Assembly: GCF_006376675.1 (NCBI RefSeq) | Contig: NZ_VEWK01000007.1 | Span: 62,001-126,000 of the forward strand | DNA: 64,000 nt | Direction of reading: 5' to 3' | Source of the DNA: Brucella pecoris | GTDB taxonomy: Bacteria > Pseudomonadota > Alphaproteobacteria > Rhizobiales > Rhizobiaceae | Shown here: positions 55,166 to 64,000 of the stretch, one piece after another | Numbering within the stretch: position 1 is the stretch's first letter | How the letters are laid out: the number at the start of each line of letters is the position of its first letter | Notes under the pieces: generated by a model | Told to the model about the DNA's origin: nothing | What the model saw: only the letters and a program-made list of their open reading frames with translations | Database searches by the model: none | Made by a program: the position numbers and the translations under genes

Positions 55166-56818
55166 TCAGCGGTCGCGGAAGCGGTTCGTTATAGGATAAC
55201 GGCGATCGCGTCCGAAATTCTTCTTGGTAATTTTGACACCTGGTGCCGATTGCCGACGCTTATACTCAGCCAGATAGAGCAAATGCTCGATCCGTTGTAC
55301 GGTTTCGAGCGAATGTCCACGTGCAGCGATCTCGGTGTTACTCATCTCGTTTTCGACAAGGCATTCAAGAATATCGTCCAGAACCGGATAGGGTGGCAAA
55401 CTATCCTGGTCGGTCTGATTTTCACGCAGTTCGGCAGACGGTGCCTTGGAAATGATATTATGCGGGATCACCTCGCCGGAAGGACCAAGCGCCCCATTTG
55501 GTACATGACTGTTACGCCATTCCGACATCGCATAGACCTGCATTTTATAGACGTCTTTGATCGGATTGAAACCACCGTTCATATCGCCATAAAGCGTCGC
55601 ATATCCCACGGACATTTCAGACTTATTGCCAGTGGTGACGACCATCGAACCAAACTTGTTCGAAACAGCCATCAGAATGGTGCCACGTGCGCGGCTCTGC
55701 AGATTTTCTTCGGTAACCCCGCTCTCGGTGCCCGCGAATAGTGGATGCAGTGCTTCCAGAAAGCCTTCAACTGGCGCAGCGATAGGAACAATATCGTATC
55801 GGACGCCGAGCGCTTTGGCGCAATCGGCTGCATCTTTCAGAGAGTCTTCGGATGTGTAGCGATAAGGCAGCATGATGCAACGCACACGTTCCTTACCCAA
55901 GGCATCAACACCCAGAGCCGCGCAAATTGCCGAGTCAATGCCGCCGGAAAGCCCGAGCACCACGTCCTTGAAACCGTTCTTGTTCACATAATCCCGCAGT
56001 CCCAGCACACAGGCGGAATAATCAGCCTCAAGTCCTTCTGGAAGAATGGTCTTCTCGCCTTCTTCGCAGCGCCAATCACCATTCTCTCTGTGCCAGACGG
56101 TCAGCGTAATCTGCTCGGCGAACTGCGGCATTTGCAGACAGAGCGACCGGTCTGCGTTGAATGCGAACGATCCGCCATCGAAAACCAGCTCGTCCTGCCC
56201 GCCAATCTGATTGGCATAAACCATCGGTAGCTCGGTTTCGATCACCTGCTTGAGGACAACCTGATGCCGCCGATCCATCTTGGCGCGATGATAGGGTGAG
56301 CCATTTGGAACGAGCAGAATTTCCGCACCGCTCTCGGCCAGCGTTTCCGCCACACCGAGATCGCCCCAGATATCCTCGCAGATCGGAATCCCGATACGCA
56401 CGCCGCGGAAATTGATCGGACCCGGCATCGGGCCAGGCTGAAACACCCGCTTTTCGTCGAACTCGCCGTAGTTCGGCAAATCAACCTTGAACCGTTCGGC
56501 GATGATTTCACCACCGTCAAGCACGGCAATGGAGTTATGCAAGCCGCTTTCACGGCTCAGTGGTGTTCCAATGATGACCCCCGGCCCACCATCGGCAGTG
56601 TCACTGGCTAGTTCGCGAACAGCGTTTTCGCACGCAGCGAGAAAGGATGGCTTCAGAACCAGATCCTCCGGCGGATAGCCAGAAATGAACAATTCTGTAA
56701 ACAGAATGAGATCAGCCTTCATCCTGGCAGCTTCGGCGCGCGCGGTGCGTGCCTTTACCAGGTTTCCGGCGATATCGCCCATGACGGGATTAAGCTGCGC
56801 AACGGCAATACGGAGCAT
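55166..56818 (-). CDS. nadE: Glutamine-dependent NAD+ synthetase
   Basis: The 550-residue two-domain enzyme has an N-terminal nitrilase-type glutaminase ([15 protein letters not shown] with the Glu, [16 protein letters not shown] with the Lys, GIPICEDIW with the Cys) and a C-terminal synthetase with the PP-loop [12 protein letters not shown]. It amidates nicotinate adenine dinucleotide to NAD+. ATG 56818 is chosen over the in-frame upstream 56845. Confidence 0.94.
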   Translation of the reverse strand: MLRIAVAQLNPVMGDIAGNLVKARTARAEAARMKADLILFTELFISGYPPEDLVLKPSFLAACENAVRELASDTADGGPGVIIGTPLSRESGLHNSIAVLDGGEIIAERFKVDLPNYGEFDEKRVFQPGPMPGPINFRGVRIGIPICEDIWGDLGVAETLAESGAEILLVPNGSPYHRAKMDRRHQVVLKQVIETELPMVYANQIGGQDELVFDGGSFAFNADRSLCLQMPQFAEQITLTVWHRENGDWRCEEGEKTILPEGLEADYSACVLGLRDYVNKNGFKDVVLGLSGGIDSAICAALGVDALGKERVRCIMLPYRYTSEDSLKDAADCAKALGVRYDIVPIAAPVEGFLEALHPLFAGTESGVTEENLQSRARGTILMAVSNKFGSMVVTTGNKSEMSVGYATLYGDMNGGFNPIKDVYKMQVYAMSEWRNSHVPNGALGPSGEVIPHNIISKAPSAELRENQTDQDSLPPYPVLDDILECLVENEMSNTEIAARGHSLETVQRIEHLLYLAEYKRRQSAPGVKITKKNFGRDRRYPITNRFRDR

Positions 56819-56910
56819 GGCAAGATTCTCGTGAGAGACTAACATGCCCCAGCTTTAGCGCGCTTGGGCAAGCAAATGCAACGGATGCTATCGATCAACC
56901 ACTCTGTTTG

Positions 56911-57264
56911 TCAGGCCAGATAGGTATTGACGAGGATGTAGCCCCAGACCGCGACGACGAACACAATGGAAATCAGAACGGCGAGAGAGCCGCAGTCTTT
57001 TGCAATCTGAATTTCCTTGTGAAAATCCCGCGAGACGGCATCACAGGTCGCCTCGATACCGGTGTTCAACACTTCCACGAGGATAAGAAACAGGATCGAT
57101 CCTGTCATGAAGAAGAAAGCAAGCCAGGTCGGCGCAAGAAAAAATGCGACCGGCAGGGATAGAAGAAACAGCACCAATTCCTGCTGAACGGCCTTCTCAT
57201 GTCCCGCGAGATATTTCAGTGCCCGCATGGAATTAAGGAAAGCCAGAAAAATGCGCTGCATCAT
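56911..57264 (-). CDS. dgkA: Diacylglycerol kinase
   Basis: A 117-residue inner-membrane protein with three hydrophobic helices. The DgkA hallmark EVLNTGIEATCDAVS lies in the second half. It recycles diacylglycerol to phosphatidate. The frame is open to GTG 57378; I chose the ATG at 57264 (GAGGG just upstream, spacing short) because it matches the family N-terminus, so the start is uncertain. Confidence 0.85.
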   Translation of the reverse strand: MMQRIFLAFLNSMRALKYLAGHEKAVQQELVLFLLSLPVAFFLAPTWLAFFFMTGSILFLILVEVLNTGIEATCDAVSRDFHKEIQIAKDCGSLAVLISIVFVVAVWGYILVNTYLA

Positions 57265-57421
57265 ACCCTCAATCAAACTGGCTACAGGATCGGCCCCAAA
57301 ATCGGAATGGATTGTCGGAAAGCACGATGCGTAGATACAATAGGCTAGAGCGCCTTTTGTGCATCCGTCCGGACGCACGACGCTCTAAGGCAATCAATAG
57401 GTGAGTTTTGCCGAAAAGCAA

Positions 57422-57449
57422 CAGGGCGGAGATCGAAACCTCCGCCCTG
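57422..57449 (-). terminator. Terminator after the DAHP synthase gene
   Basis: CAGGGCGGAG / CTCCGCCCTG with an 8-nt loop; on the minus strand TTGCTTTT follows. It lies 26 nt after the aro stop. Confidence 0.75.
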
Positions 57450-57474
57450 CAAGTTCTATAATATGCGAAACAGG

Positions 57475-58854
57475 TCAGGCACTTGCAACCTGTTTGTCGG
57501 CGCCAGCATCGCGCTCCTTCTTGAGCAGTTCAGCCAGTAGGAACGCCAGCTCCAACGCCTGATCGGCATTCAAACGCGGATCGCAATGCGTGTGGTAACG
57601 GTCGTGCAGATCCTCGGCAGAGATCGCACGTGCACCGCCTGTGCATTCCGTCACGTTCTTGCCAGTCATTTCAACATGGATACCGCCCGGATGCGTACCT
57701 TCGGCGCGATGGATCGCGAAGAAAGACTCCACTTCCTTGAGGATTCGGTCGAACGGACGCGTCTTGTAACCACCCGCGGTAATCGTGTTGCCATGCATCG
57801 GATCACACGACCATACGACCTTGCGGCCTTCTTTCTCGACAGCACGAATTAGCTGCGGCAGGTGATCACCAACCTTATCATAGCCAAAGCGCGCAATCAG
57901 CGTCAGACGTCCCGCTTCATTGTCCGGGTTCAACAGATCGATCAGACGAACCAGATCATCCGGTTGCAAAGATGGTCCACACTTGAGACCGAGCGGATTC
58001 TTGATGCCGCGGCAGTATTCGATGTGTGCATGGTCGGCCTGACGTGTGCGATCGCCAATCCAGATCATATGGCCGGACGTGCCGTACCAGTCACCGGAGG
58101 TCGAGTCCACGCGTGTTAGCGCTTCTTCATACCCAAGAAGTAACGCTTCATGGCTGGTATAGAAATCAGTTTCACGCAGCGAATGATTGCTATCAGCCGT
58201 GATCCCGATTGCACGCATGAAGTTCATGGTCTCGGAAATGCGCTGTGCTAGAGCTGCATAGCGTTCTGCCTGCGGGCTCTTGCCGACAAAACCGAGCATC
58301 CACTGGTGAACATTCTCCAGATTAGCGTAGCCACCCTGCGCGAATGCGCGCAGCAGGTTAAGCGTCGCGGCTGACTGGCGGTATGCCATATCCTGTCGCT
58401 GCGGATCTGGAATGCGCGATGCGGAGTCGAATTCGATACCGTTGATGATGTCACCACGGTAGGACGGCAGCTCCACGCCATTCAGCGTTTCCATGTCCGA
58501 CGAGCGCGGCTTGGCGAACTGACCGGCAATACGGCCGACCTTCACGACTGGCTTCGAAGCGCCGAATGTGAGCACAACAGCCATCTGAAGAAAGACGCGG
58601 AAAAAGTCGCGGATATTATCCGCGCCGTGTTCAGCGAAACTTTCAGCGCAATCACCGCCCTGAAGCAGAAATGCCTTGCCTTCCGCTACGTCAGCCAGTT
58701 GCTGCTTGAGTTTGCGTGCTTCACCTGCAAAAACCAGCGGCGGATAGGTGCGAAGACGGGCCTCAACGTCGTTCAGAGCCTGTGCGTCTGGATAAAACGG
58801 CACTTGCTTGATCGGTTTGTTTCTCCAGGAATGTGGGGTCCAGTTCTTCGTCAT
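57475..58854 (-). CDS. Class II 3-deoxy-7-phosphoheptulonate synthase
   Basis: The 459-residue enzyme makes the first shikimate intermediate from PEP and erythrose-4-phosphate. [34 protein letters not shown], and [11 protein letters not shown] are the class II (plant-like) blocks. [17 protein letters not shown] is the usual N-terminus. Often called aroG or aroH in Rhizobiales; I give no symbol. Confidence 0.93.
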   Translation of the reverse strand: MTKNWTPHSWRNKPIKQVPFYPDAQALNDVEARLRTYPPLVFAGEARKLKQQLADVAEGKAFLLQGGDCAESFAEHGADNIRDFFRVFLQMAVVLTFGASKPVVKVGRIAGQFAKPRSSDMETLNGVELPSYRGDIINGIEFDSASRIPDPQRQDMAYRQSAATLNLLRAFAQGGYANLENVHQWMLGFVGKSPQAERYAALAQRISETMNFMRAIGITADSNHSLRETDFYTSHEALLLGYEEALTRVDSTSGDWYGTSGHMIWIGDRTRQADHAHIEYCRGIKNPLGLKCGPSLQPDDLVRLIDLLNPDNEAGRLTLIARFGYDKVGDHLPQLIRAVEKEGRKVVWSCDPMHGNTITAGGYKTRPFDRILKEVESFFAIHRAEGTHPGGIHVEMTGKNVTECTGGARAISAEDLHDRYHTHCDPRLNADQALELAFLLAELLKKERDAGADKQVASA

Positions 58855-59062
58855 TTGAGCACCTGTTTGCTTCTATCCGCTCGATTTCTCTCGGATTATA
58901 TCCTCCTTGCACGAATGCCGGAATTCCTTAACGGACAGCCGACATCTGACAAAGATGACAGCCTGCCCCGGAAACCCGGCGTGCGTGATCGCGCTGATAT
59001 AATGCAGCCTGAGACTTTATGCCAGCAATATTCGTTAACCGGACAAACCGGCTGCGAAGGAT

Positions 59063-60457
59063 TTAGCCGTCGACTTTCTCACCATTCACAACACGATAGG
59101 TCGGCTTGTACATGGTCACCAATTCCTCGGCTGCTGTTGGGTGAACGGCCATTGTCCGGTCAAAGTCATCTTTGGTCGCACCAGACTTGAGCGAGATACC
59201 CAGAAGCTGAGCCATTTCACCCGCGTCGGGTCCCATTATATGAGCTCCGACAACACGGCGGCTTGCTGCATCGACGATGAGCTTCATCAGCATTTTTTCA
59301 TTGCGACCGGAAAGCGTGTTCTTCATCGGCCGGAATAGCGCTCTGTAAACCTCAACTTCCGGATACTTCTTCGCGGCCTCATCTTCGGGCAAACCAACCG
59401 TGCCAATTTCTGGCTGCGAGAAGACGGCGGTCGCGATCAATTCATGATCCGGCTTCGTCGGATTATCCTTAAAAGCAGTTTCGAGGAAGCACATGGCTTC
59501 GTGGATTGCCACCGGCGTTAGCTGGACACGGTTTGTAACATCACCCACTGCCCAGATACTCGCGATATTGGTACGCGAATATTCATCGACCGGGATGGCA
59601 CCAAGTTCGTCCGTCTGCACACCAGCTCTTTCCAGCCCGAGACCGGTCGTGTTGGCCCTGCGCCCGATAGCCATCATAGCTTGGCCGGCTAACAGTGTTT
59701 CGCCGTTGTTCAGTGAGATTTTCAGCTTACCGTCAGACTGCTTCTCGACCTTTTCGAAAACGGCTCCGCAAATAATGCGAATGCCCTTCGCTTCCATCGT
59801 TTCGTGCAAAAGATGGCGCAGGTCCAGATCAAAACGGGAGAGAATTTCCTTGCCTCGGTAGACAAGCGTGGTCTCGACACCGAGACCATGGAATATGTTC
59901 GCGAACTCAACTGCAATGTATCCACCACCTGCAATAACGATTGCCTTCGGTAGTTCAGCGAGATGAAACGCTTCATTGGAACTGATGCAGTGTTCGTGTC
60001 CAGGCATGGTTTCGGGCATGCTGGGATGACCGCCAGTTGCAATCAATATCTGATCCGCTGTGACGCGGCGACCATCTGCTTTCAACTCTATGGTATGTTC
60101 ATCGATAAGTTCGGCGCGGCTGGCAAAAATCTCAACTTCGGAGTTCTGAAGTCCCTTGGTATAGAGCCCCTCAAGCCGGGTAATTTCCTTATCCTTAGCA
60201 TCGATCAGCTTCTTCCAGTCGAATGCTGATGCGCCAACATCCCAGCCGTAACCGGCTGCATCCTCAAAATATTCGGGAAATTGCGAAGCGTAGACGAAAA
60301 GCTTTTTTGGTACGCAACCGCGAATAACGCATGTCCCTCCCATGCGGTATTCTTCCGCAAGACCGACCTTTTTCCCCATCGCCCCGGCAAGACGCGCTGC
60401 CCGAACACCACCGGAGCCGCCGCCGATAACAAATAGATCATAGTCGAATCCGGTCAT
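59063..60457 (-). CDS. gor: Glutathione reductase
   Basis: The 464-residue flavoprotein has FAD motif GGGSGGVRAAR, redox disulfide GGTCVIRGCVPKK, NADPH motif VIAGGGYIAVEFANIF and C-terminal catalytic HPTAAEELV. It reduces GSSG with NADPH. ATG 60457 with GGAG 8 nt upstream is chosen over 60505. DUF2059 and rpiA genes lie upstream on the same strand. Confidence 0.94.
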   Translation of the reverse strand: MTGFDYDLFVIGGGSGGVRAARLAGAMGKKVGLAEEYRMGGTCVIRGCVPKKLFVYASQFPEYFEDAAGYGWDVGASAFDWKKLIDAKDKEITRLEGLYTKGLQNSEVEIFASRAELIDEHTIELKADGRRVTADQILIATGGHPSMPETMPGHEHCISSNEAFHLAELPKAIVIAGGGYIAVEFANIFHGLGVETTLVYRGKEILSRFDLDLRHLLHETMEAKGIRIICGAVFEKVEKQSDGKLKISLNNGETLLAGQAMMAIGRRANTTGLGLERAGVQTDELGAIPVDEYSRTNIASIWAVGDVTNRVQLTPVAIHEAMCFLETAFKDNPTKPDHELIATAVFSQPEIGTVGLPEDEAAKKYPEVEVYRALFRPMKNTLSGRNEKMLMKLIVDAASRRVVGAHIMGPDAGEMAQLLGISLKSGATKDDFDRTMAVHPTAAEELVTMYKPTYRVVNGEKVDG

Positions 60458-60503
60458 GGGTTTCTCCAATAGAACATTATGTTGTCCGATATGTAAGCAA
60501 AAC

Positions 60504-60531
60504 AAAAAGCCCGGCCAAGAGACCGGGCTTT
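60504..60531 (-). terminator. Terminator after the DUF2059 gene
   Basis: AAAGCCCGG / CCGGGCTTT with an 8-nt loop; TTTTT follows on the minus strand. It separates the DUF2059 gene from gor. Confidence 0.88.
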
Positions 60532-60555
60532 CAAATTCGGCGTTACCGCAACAAA

Positions 60556-61092
60556 TTACTGCTGTGCAGGCTGTGCTGGAGCTGCTGCAGCGCCAGCCTG
60601 AGCAGCCAGAACCTCAGCTACACTGGTCGCCAGATCACGGGCGATGCCGTTCTGCCAGATGTTGGCCGCCTTCACGACTTCACGCGTCACGATCGGGCCT
60701 TCTGACAGAAGCTTCTTGCCTGCTGACGACGCGTAGAATGCTGCAATGGCCTTCAGTTCATCTTCCGAGAACGCCTTCGCATAGGCACGCGCGGATTCGG
60801 TTTCGAGGTCTGCGCGACGGGACGCCAAAGCAAGAGCCTTGTCATCGACAGTCTTGGTGATGAGCGCTTCCAGATTCGGATCCTTCTGGATCAGCTCACC
60901 CTTCAGGGCGCGCGCTGCATTCGGCAGAATTTCGTCAAACTGCGCGGTAGCATCAATTGCAGAAATTGCAGCACGGGCAGCTTCCAAATGAGCTTCTGTG
61001 ATTTCCTGTGCGGATGCCGCATGAATGCCCGACATCAGTACGAGCGCGGAAAACGGTGCAATCAGACGGCGAAAGCCAGTTGCCGGGATCAT
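60556..61092 (-). CDS. Exported DUF2059 protein
   Basis: A 178-residue protein with a signal peptide (MIPATGFRRLIAPFSALVLM, cleavage near ASAQ). The helical DUF2059 domain (about 85-145; AYAKAFSEDELKAIAAFYASSAGKKLL) follows, then an Ala/Gln tail. Function unknown. It lies 25 nt downstream of rpiA on the same strand. Confidence 0.88.
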   Translation of the reverse strand: MIPATGFRRLIAPFSALVLMSGIHAASAQEITEAHLEAARAAISAIDATAQFDEILPNAARALKGELIQKDPNLEALITKTVDDKALALASRRADLETESARAYAKAFSEDELKAIAAFYASSAGKKLLSEGPIVTREVVKAANIWQNGIARDLATSVAEVLAAQAGAAAAPAQPAQQ

Positions 61093-61117
61093 ATGGTCAG
61101 TACTCCGTTTAATCAGT

Positions 61118-61816
61118 TCAAGACCGGTTCATGGTGCGGATGCCGTCGTTGCCGGCAATCACTGCCGCACGCGCCAGTCCGATGAAAAGTCCGTGCTCGA
61201 CAACGCCTGGAATTGCGAAGAGAGCGTCAGATAGTGTCTTTGGATCGGGAATGCGGCCAAAAGATGCATCCACGATATAATGCCCACCATCCGTTACGAA
61301 GGGTGAGCCATCTTTTAAACGCAGCGCCAGCGGGCCTGCAAGGCCACACTTTGCAGCTACCTCTTCGATCGCGCGCATGGTAGCGCCGAGACCGAAACGA
61401 TTGACTTCCACAGGCAGGGGAAAACGCCCTAGCGTCTCGACGACCTTCGAACCGTCAGCAATAACGATCATGGCATCCGACGCGGCAGCCACGATCTTTT
61501 CGCGAAGAAGAGCTCCACCGCCGCCCTTGATGAGCGAGAGGTTCGTGTCGACTTCGTCAGCGCCATCTACGGTAAGATCGAGATGAGGCGTTTCATCAAG
61601 CGTCGTAAGCGGAACGCCGAGTTCCTCGCAAAGTTTCGCAGTGCGTTCGGAGGTGGGCACTCCAATGATCTTGAAGCCGTTACCTACCTTTTCGGCAAGC
61701 AGCCGCACGAATTCCTCGGCCGTCGAACCTGTCCCAATCCCCAGCCGCATTCCGTCTTTGACGTGCGTGAGTGCTTCTGCGGCGGCTGCGATTTTCAGCT
61801 TGCGAGCTTCGTCCAT
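61118..61816 (-). CDS. rpiA: Ribose-5-phosphate isomerase A
   Basis: The 232-residue enzyme: [30 protein letters not shown] and EVNRFG are diagnostic. It interconverts ribose-5-P and ribulose-5-P. The frame is open to 61969, but ATG 61816 gives the standard N-terminus and length. Confidence 0.94.
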   Translation of the reverse strand: MDEARKLKIAAAAEALTHVKDGMRLGIGTGSTAEEFVRLLAEKVGNGFKIIGVPTSERTAKLCEELGVPLTTLDETPHLDLTVDGADEVDTNLSLIKGGGGALLREKIVAAASDAMIVIADGSKVVETLGRFPLPVEVNRFGLGATMRAIEEVAAKCGLAGPLALRLKDGSPFVTDGGHYIVDASFGRIPDPKTLSDALFAIPGVVEHGLFIGLARAAVIAGNDGIRTMNRS

Positions 61817-62112
61817 ACCCAAATTCCCGATAGTCCCTTGCGGATTCTCATTATGGTCCGGTTCGCCTCTAGCATGCGGGCGCGACACAACAAAGCAACT
61901 ATTCGAACTATGACGCAGAATTTCGGCTTTTGAACGCATCCCGAAAAGCGTGAAACTGTCTTCCGACATGATACGCGTCCAAAAAACCGTTAGGATGGCG
62001 ATCTCATTTCATCAGATCGAATCGCGTTCCAAGCAAATCTGATCGCAAGGTTGAGCCGAAGACGACAATCAGATAGGAATGCCCCATTCCCCAATTTACC
62101 CACGAGAAGCTA

Positions 62113-62814
62113 ATGTCTGCCGCCAATCCCAAGCCCATCATCGTTTTTGATCTCGACGGAACACTTGTCGATACAGCACCGGACCTTCTCGACAGCCTTA
62201 ATCACTGCCTCGCAATATCGGGCCTGAAAACGGCAGATCGTGAATCGTTGCGGAGATTTGTCGGCCAGGGCGGGCGCGTCATGATCGAGCGCGCCTTTGC
62301 CGCACAGCAGAAACAGACCAACGAAGCACAGCTCGATAATCTCGTCGAAGAATTTCGCGAGCATTATGCAGACAACATGCCTGGACACTCGACCTTCTTC
62401 CCGGGTGTTCTGGAGGCGATGGACCGTTTCTCGGCACACGGTTACGAACTGGCAGTTTGCACGAACAAGTTTGAAGCTTTGTCGGTCAAACTCCTGACTT
62501 CAATGGGTGAAGCCGGGCGATTTGGTGCGATTTGCGGCGCTGATACTTTCGCCTATCGCAAGCCCGATCCGCGTCATCTCACCGAAACCATCGCGCGGGC
62601 CGGCGGCAATCGCGAACGGGCAATCATGGTTGGGGATAGCCGAACTGATATCGACACTGCGAAGGCGGCTGGCATTCCAGTGGTTGCCGTCGATTTCGGA
62701 TATACTGATCTTCCCGTACAGCATTACGATCCAAGCCGCATTATCTCTCATTTCAACGAGTTTACCCTTGAAATGGCTGGGCAACTCATCGATGCGGTTG
62801 CTGCCCCCGTATAA
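62113..62814 (+). CDS. gph: HAD-family phosphoglycolate phosphatase
   Basis: The 233-residue phosphatase has VFDLDGTLVDTAPDL (nucleophile and acid/base Asp), VCTNK, and GDSRTDIDTAKAAG. Close to Gph, which removes 2-phosphoglycolate. It is divergent from rpiA. The small secreted-protein gene follows after 12 nt. Confidence 0.88.
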   Translation: MSAANPKPIIVFDLDGTLVDTAPDLLDSLNHCLAISGLKTADRESLRRFVGQGGRVMIERAFAAQQKQTNEAQLDNLVEEFREHYADNMPGHSTFFPGVLEAMDRFSAHGYELAVCTNKFEALSVKLLTSMGEAGRFGAICGADTFAYRKPDPRHLTETIARAGGNRERAIMVGDSRTDIDTAKAAGIPVVAVDFGYTDLPVQHYDPSRIISHFNEFTLEMAGQLIDAVAAPV

Positions 62815-62826
62815 GGGAGATTGAAA

Positions 62827-63087
62827 ATGATTGCGCAGCGTTTCCTTATATTTGGCACTATTTTCTTAGCCATCATATCAACTGCGTCTGCGAATGAAAG
62901 ATCGCCGGGCCTGCCCGGCGTACAACCACCGAAGCCTATCGTGTCTGCCCCGCCTCCTGCTCCCGAACCGGACCAGACGCCGAGCGGCAACTGGAAGAAC
63001 TTTCGTATCGGCAATACAGATGTTTCGGTCTCTGGAAGCATCACCGTTGACGTCGGCACCAAGAACAGCCGAACGTCCGGTCGTTAA
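62827..63087 (+). CDS. Small exported Pro-rich protein
   Basis: An 86-residue protein with a signal peptide (MIAQRFLIFGTIFLAIISTASA) followed by a Pro-rich linker and a short beta-like tail (FRIGNTDVSVSGSITVDVG). ATG 62827 has AGGGAG upstream. It sits directly behind gph and its stop overlaps the convergent nnr end by 4 nt. No known function. Confidence 0.7.
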   Translation: MIAQRFLIFGTIFLAIISTASANERSPGLPGVQPPKPIVSAPPPAPEPDQTPSGNWKNFRIGNTDVSVSGSITVDVGTKNSRTSGR

Positions 63088-64000
63088 TTTCGGGAAGATC
63101 GCTCTAACGCCGACAAAACCTTGGGAAGCTGAGCAGGCAGATCGTCGGCGATAAGGCCATGACCGAAGCGACGCGCAGCGTCTGCATGCATCCATACCGA
63201 CGCACAGGCAGCGACGAATGCAGGCATGCCCTGCGCAAGCAGGCCACAGACTATACCCGTCAGCACATCACCTGATCCTGCCGTCGCCAGCAACGGTGTT
63301 CCATTGGCATTGACGACAGCCAGCCCTTCCGGTTCCGCGATCACGGTATCAGGCCCTTTATATACAATGACTGCATTGGCGCGCCTTGCAGCCTCACGCG
63401 CCTTTTCGATCTTCGAGGTCGAGTTCTTTGCAATATCAGGGAACAGTCGCCGGAATTCTCCTTCGTGCGGTGTAAGCACGAGCGCAGTCTCGGCACCCTG
63501 CCGCTTTTCGAATAGCTCATCTGGATTCCGTTCAAAAGCCGTAATCCCGTCGGCATCCAGAACTAGGCCACGAAACCCTTCCAGCCCGCTGCTTGCGAGT
63601 AACAAGGCATGTTCACGTGCAAAAGTCGGATTTCCATAACCCGGACCGAGCACCGCTGCAGCAACCTTGCGTTCGGAAAGGAACTGCCGAGCATCTCTCA
63701 AACCACGAGTTTCACGAACCATGATGCTGGTCAGATGAGCCGCGTTCACCGCCATGGCGTCGGGCGGAGACAAAAGCGTTACCGCACCCGCTCCGCTACG
63801 AGCTGCCGCAACAGCTGACAGGCGTGCCGCGCCCGTCGAATGAGCCCCGCCGGAAAACACCGCGACGTGGCCACGACTATATTTGTAAGCCTCAGCGCCA
63901 AGGACCGGCAACGTGCCTTCCCAAAGCTCAGGAGCATTCTCGAAAGTGCGCGGTTCGATTGTTGCAAGTATGTGATCTGGAATACCGATATCCGCGACAT
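63084..64000 (-). CDS. nnr: NAD(P)H-hydrate repair enzyme, C-terminal dehydratase part (5' end outside window)
   Basis: The visible frame is open from the window edge down to 63084 and reads TLPVLGAEAYKYSRGHVAVF near 63.92 kb. The ADP-dependent dehydratase domain (NnrD) is recognised by VLTPHEGEFRRLF, VYKGPDTVI and the catalytic ATAGSGDVLTGIV. In bifunctional Nnr proteins an epimerase domain precedes; that part would be beyond 64000. It repairs hydrated NADH and NADPH. Confidence 0.9.
   Translation of the reverse strand, partial: VADIGIPDHILATIEPRTFENAPELWEGTLPVLGAEAYKYSRGHVAVFSGGAHSTGAARLSAVAAARSGAGAVTLLSPPDAMAVNAAHLTSIMVRETRGLRDARQFLSERKVAAAVLGPGYGNPTFAREHALLLASSGLEGFRGLVLDADGITAFERNPDELFEKRQGAETALVLTPHEGEFRRLFPDIAKNSTSKIEKAREAARRANAVIVYKGPDTVIAEPEGLAVVNANGTPLLATAGSGDVLTGIVCGLLAQGMPAFVAACASVWMHADAARRFGHGLIADDLPAQLPKVLSALERSSRN

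Overview
The window reads as an alphaproteobacterial chromosome of the Brucella/Ochrobactrum group. The core part (about 14.98 kb to the end) carries typical Rhizobiales genes: the CckA cell-cycle kinase, a one-cysteine DksA, a giant coiled-coil protein of the polar 'growth pole ring' type, a TME-type malic enzyme fused to a phosphotransacetylase-like domain, class II DAHP synthase, and the clusters folP-folB-folK and gor-DUF2059-rpiA. Family names rest on motif recognition from memory; no database search was run.

Region 1 (1 to about 14.8 kb) is a mobile island with a Tn7-like transposition module. An operon encodes a TnsA-type endonuclease (4359-4928, overlapped by a 76-codon ORF), a DDE transposase (TnsB/TniA, 5009-7219), an AAA+ regulator (TnsC/TniB, 7206-8240) and a zinc-finger TniQ/TnsD target selector (8243-10105). 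To its left is a second module: a TnsA-fold protein that has lost catalytic residues, a small DUF6634-like protein and a soluble AAA+ protease with an FtsH-type M41 domain. Between the modules lies a probable structured RNA with its own promoter-like and terminator sequences and a 22-codon hydrophobic ORF. To the right are two unknown small genes, a cluster of five 16-bp palindromes (consensus CGGAACTTTGAGTCCG) and an arsenic operon: arsR, a decayed phosphatase-type arsenate reductase, acr3, arsC, arsH and a broken MFS gene. The MFS fragment runs into a frameshifted remnant of the TnsA-like gene and a sixth palindrome, after which core sequence begins.

Region 2 (15-34.8 kb) is core: PRC-barrel protein, MscS channel, serine hydrolase, flavin monooxygenase, LtrA-like protein, HI0933-like flavoprotein, CckA, a FliO-like protein, DksA, SixA, a YcjX/YcjF pair, the folate cluster, a DUF922 protease-like protein, and an operon of a [2Fe-2S] ferredoxin with a reductase-like protein lacking its NADPH domain.

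Region 3 (35-64 kb) contains the 1619-residue polar protein, an Mla-type lipid ABC transporter, a dipeptide epimerase, an LpxH-like hydrolase with a glycosyltransferase, two divergent citrate-synthase homologues (one with an N-terminal HTH), an SDR, malic enzyme, a lipoprotein, gltX, nadE, dgkA, class II DAHP synthase, gor, a DUF2059 protein, rpiA, gph, a small secreted protein and the end of the NAD(P)H-hydrate repair gene, which runs off the window.

The most novel material is in the island: the AAA+/M41 protease module with a catalytically altered TnsA paralogue, the structured RNA locus, and the palindrome family that recurs at 755, 10.9-11.1 kb and 14.78 kb.
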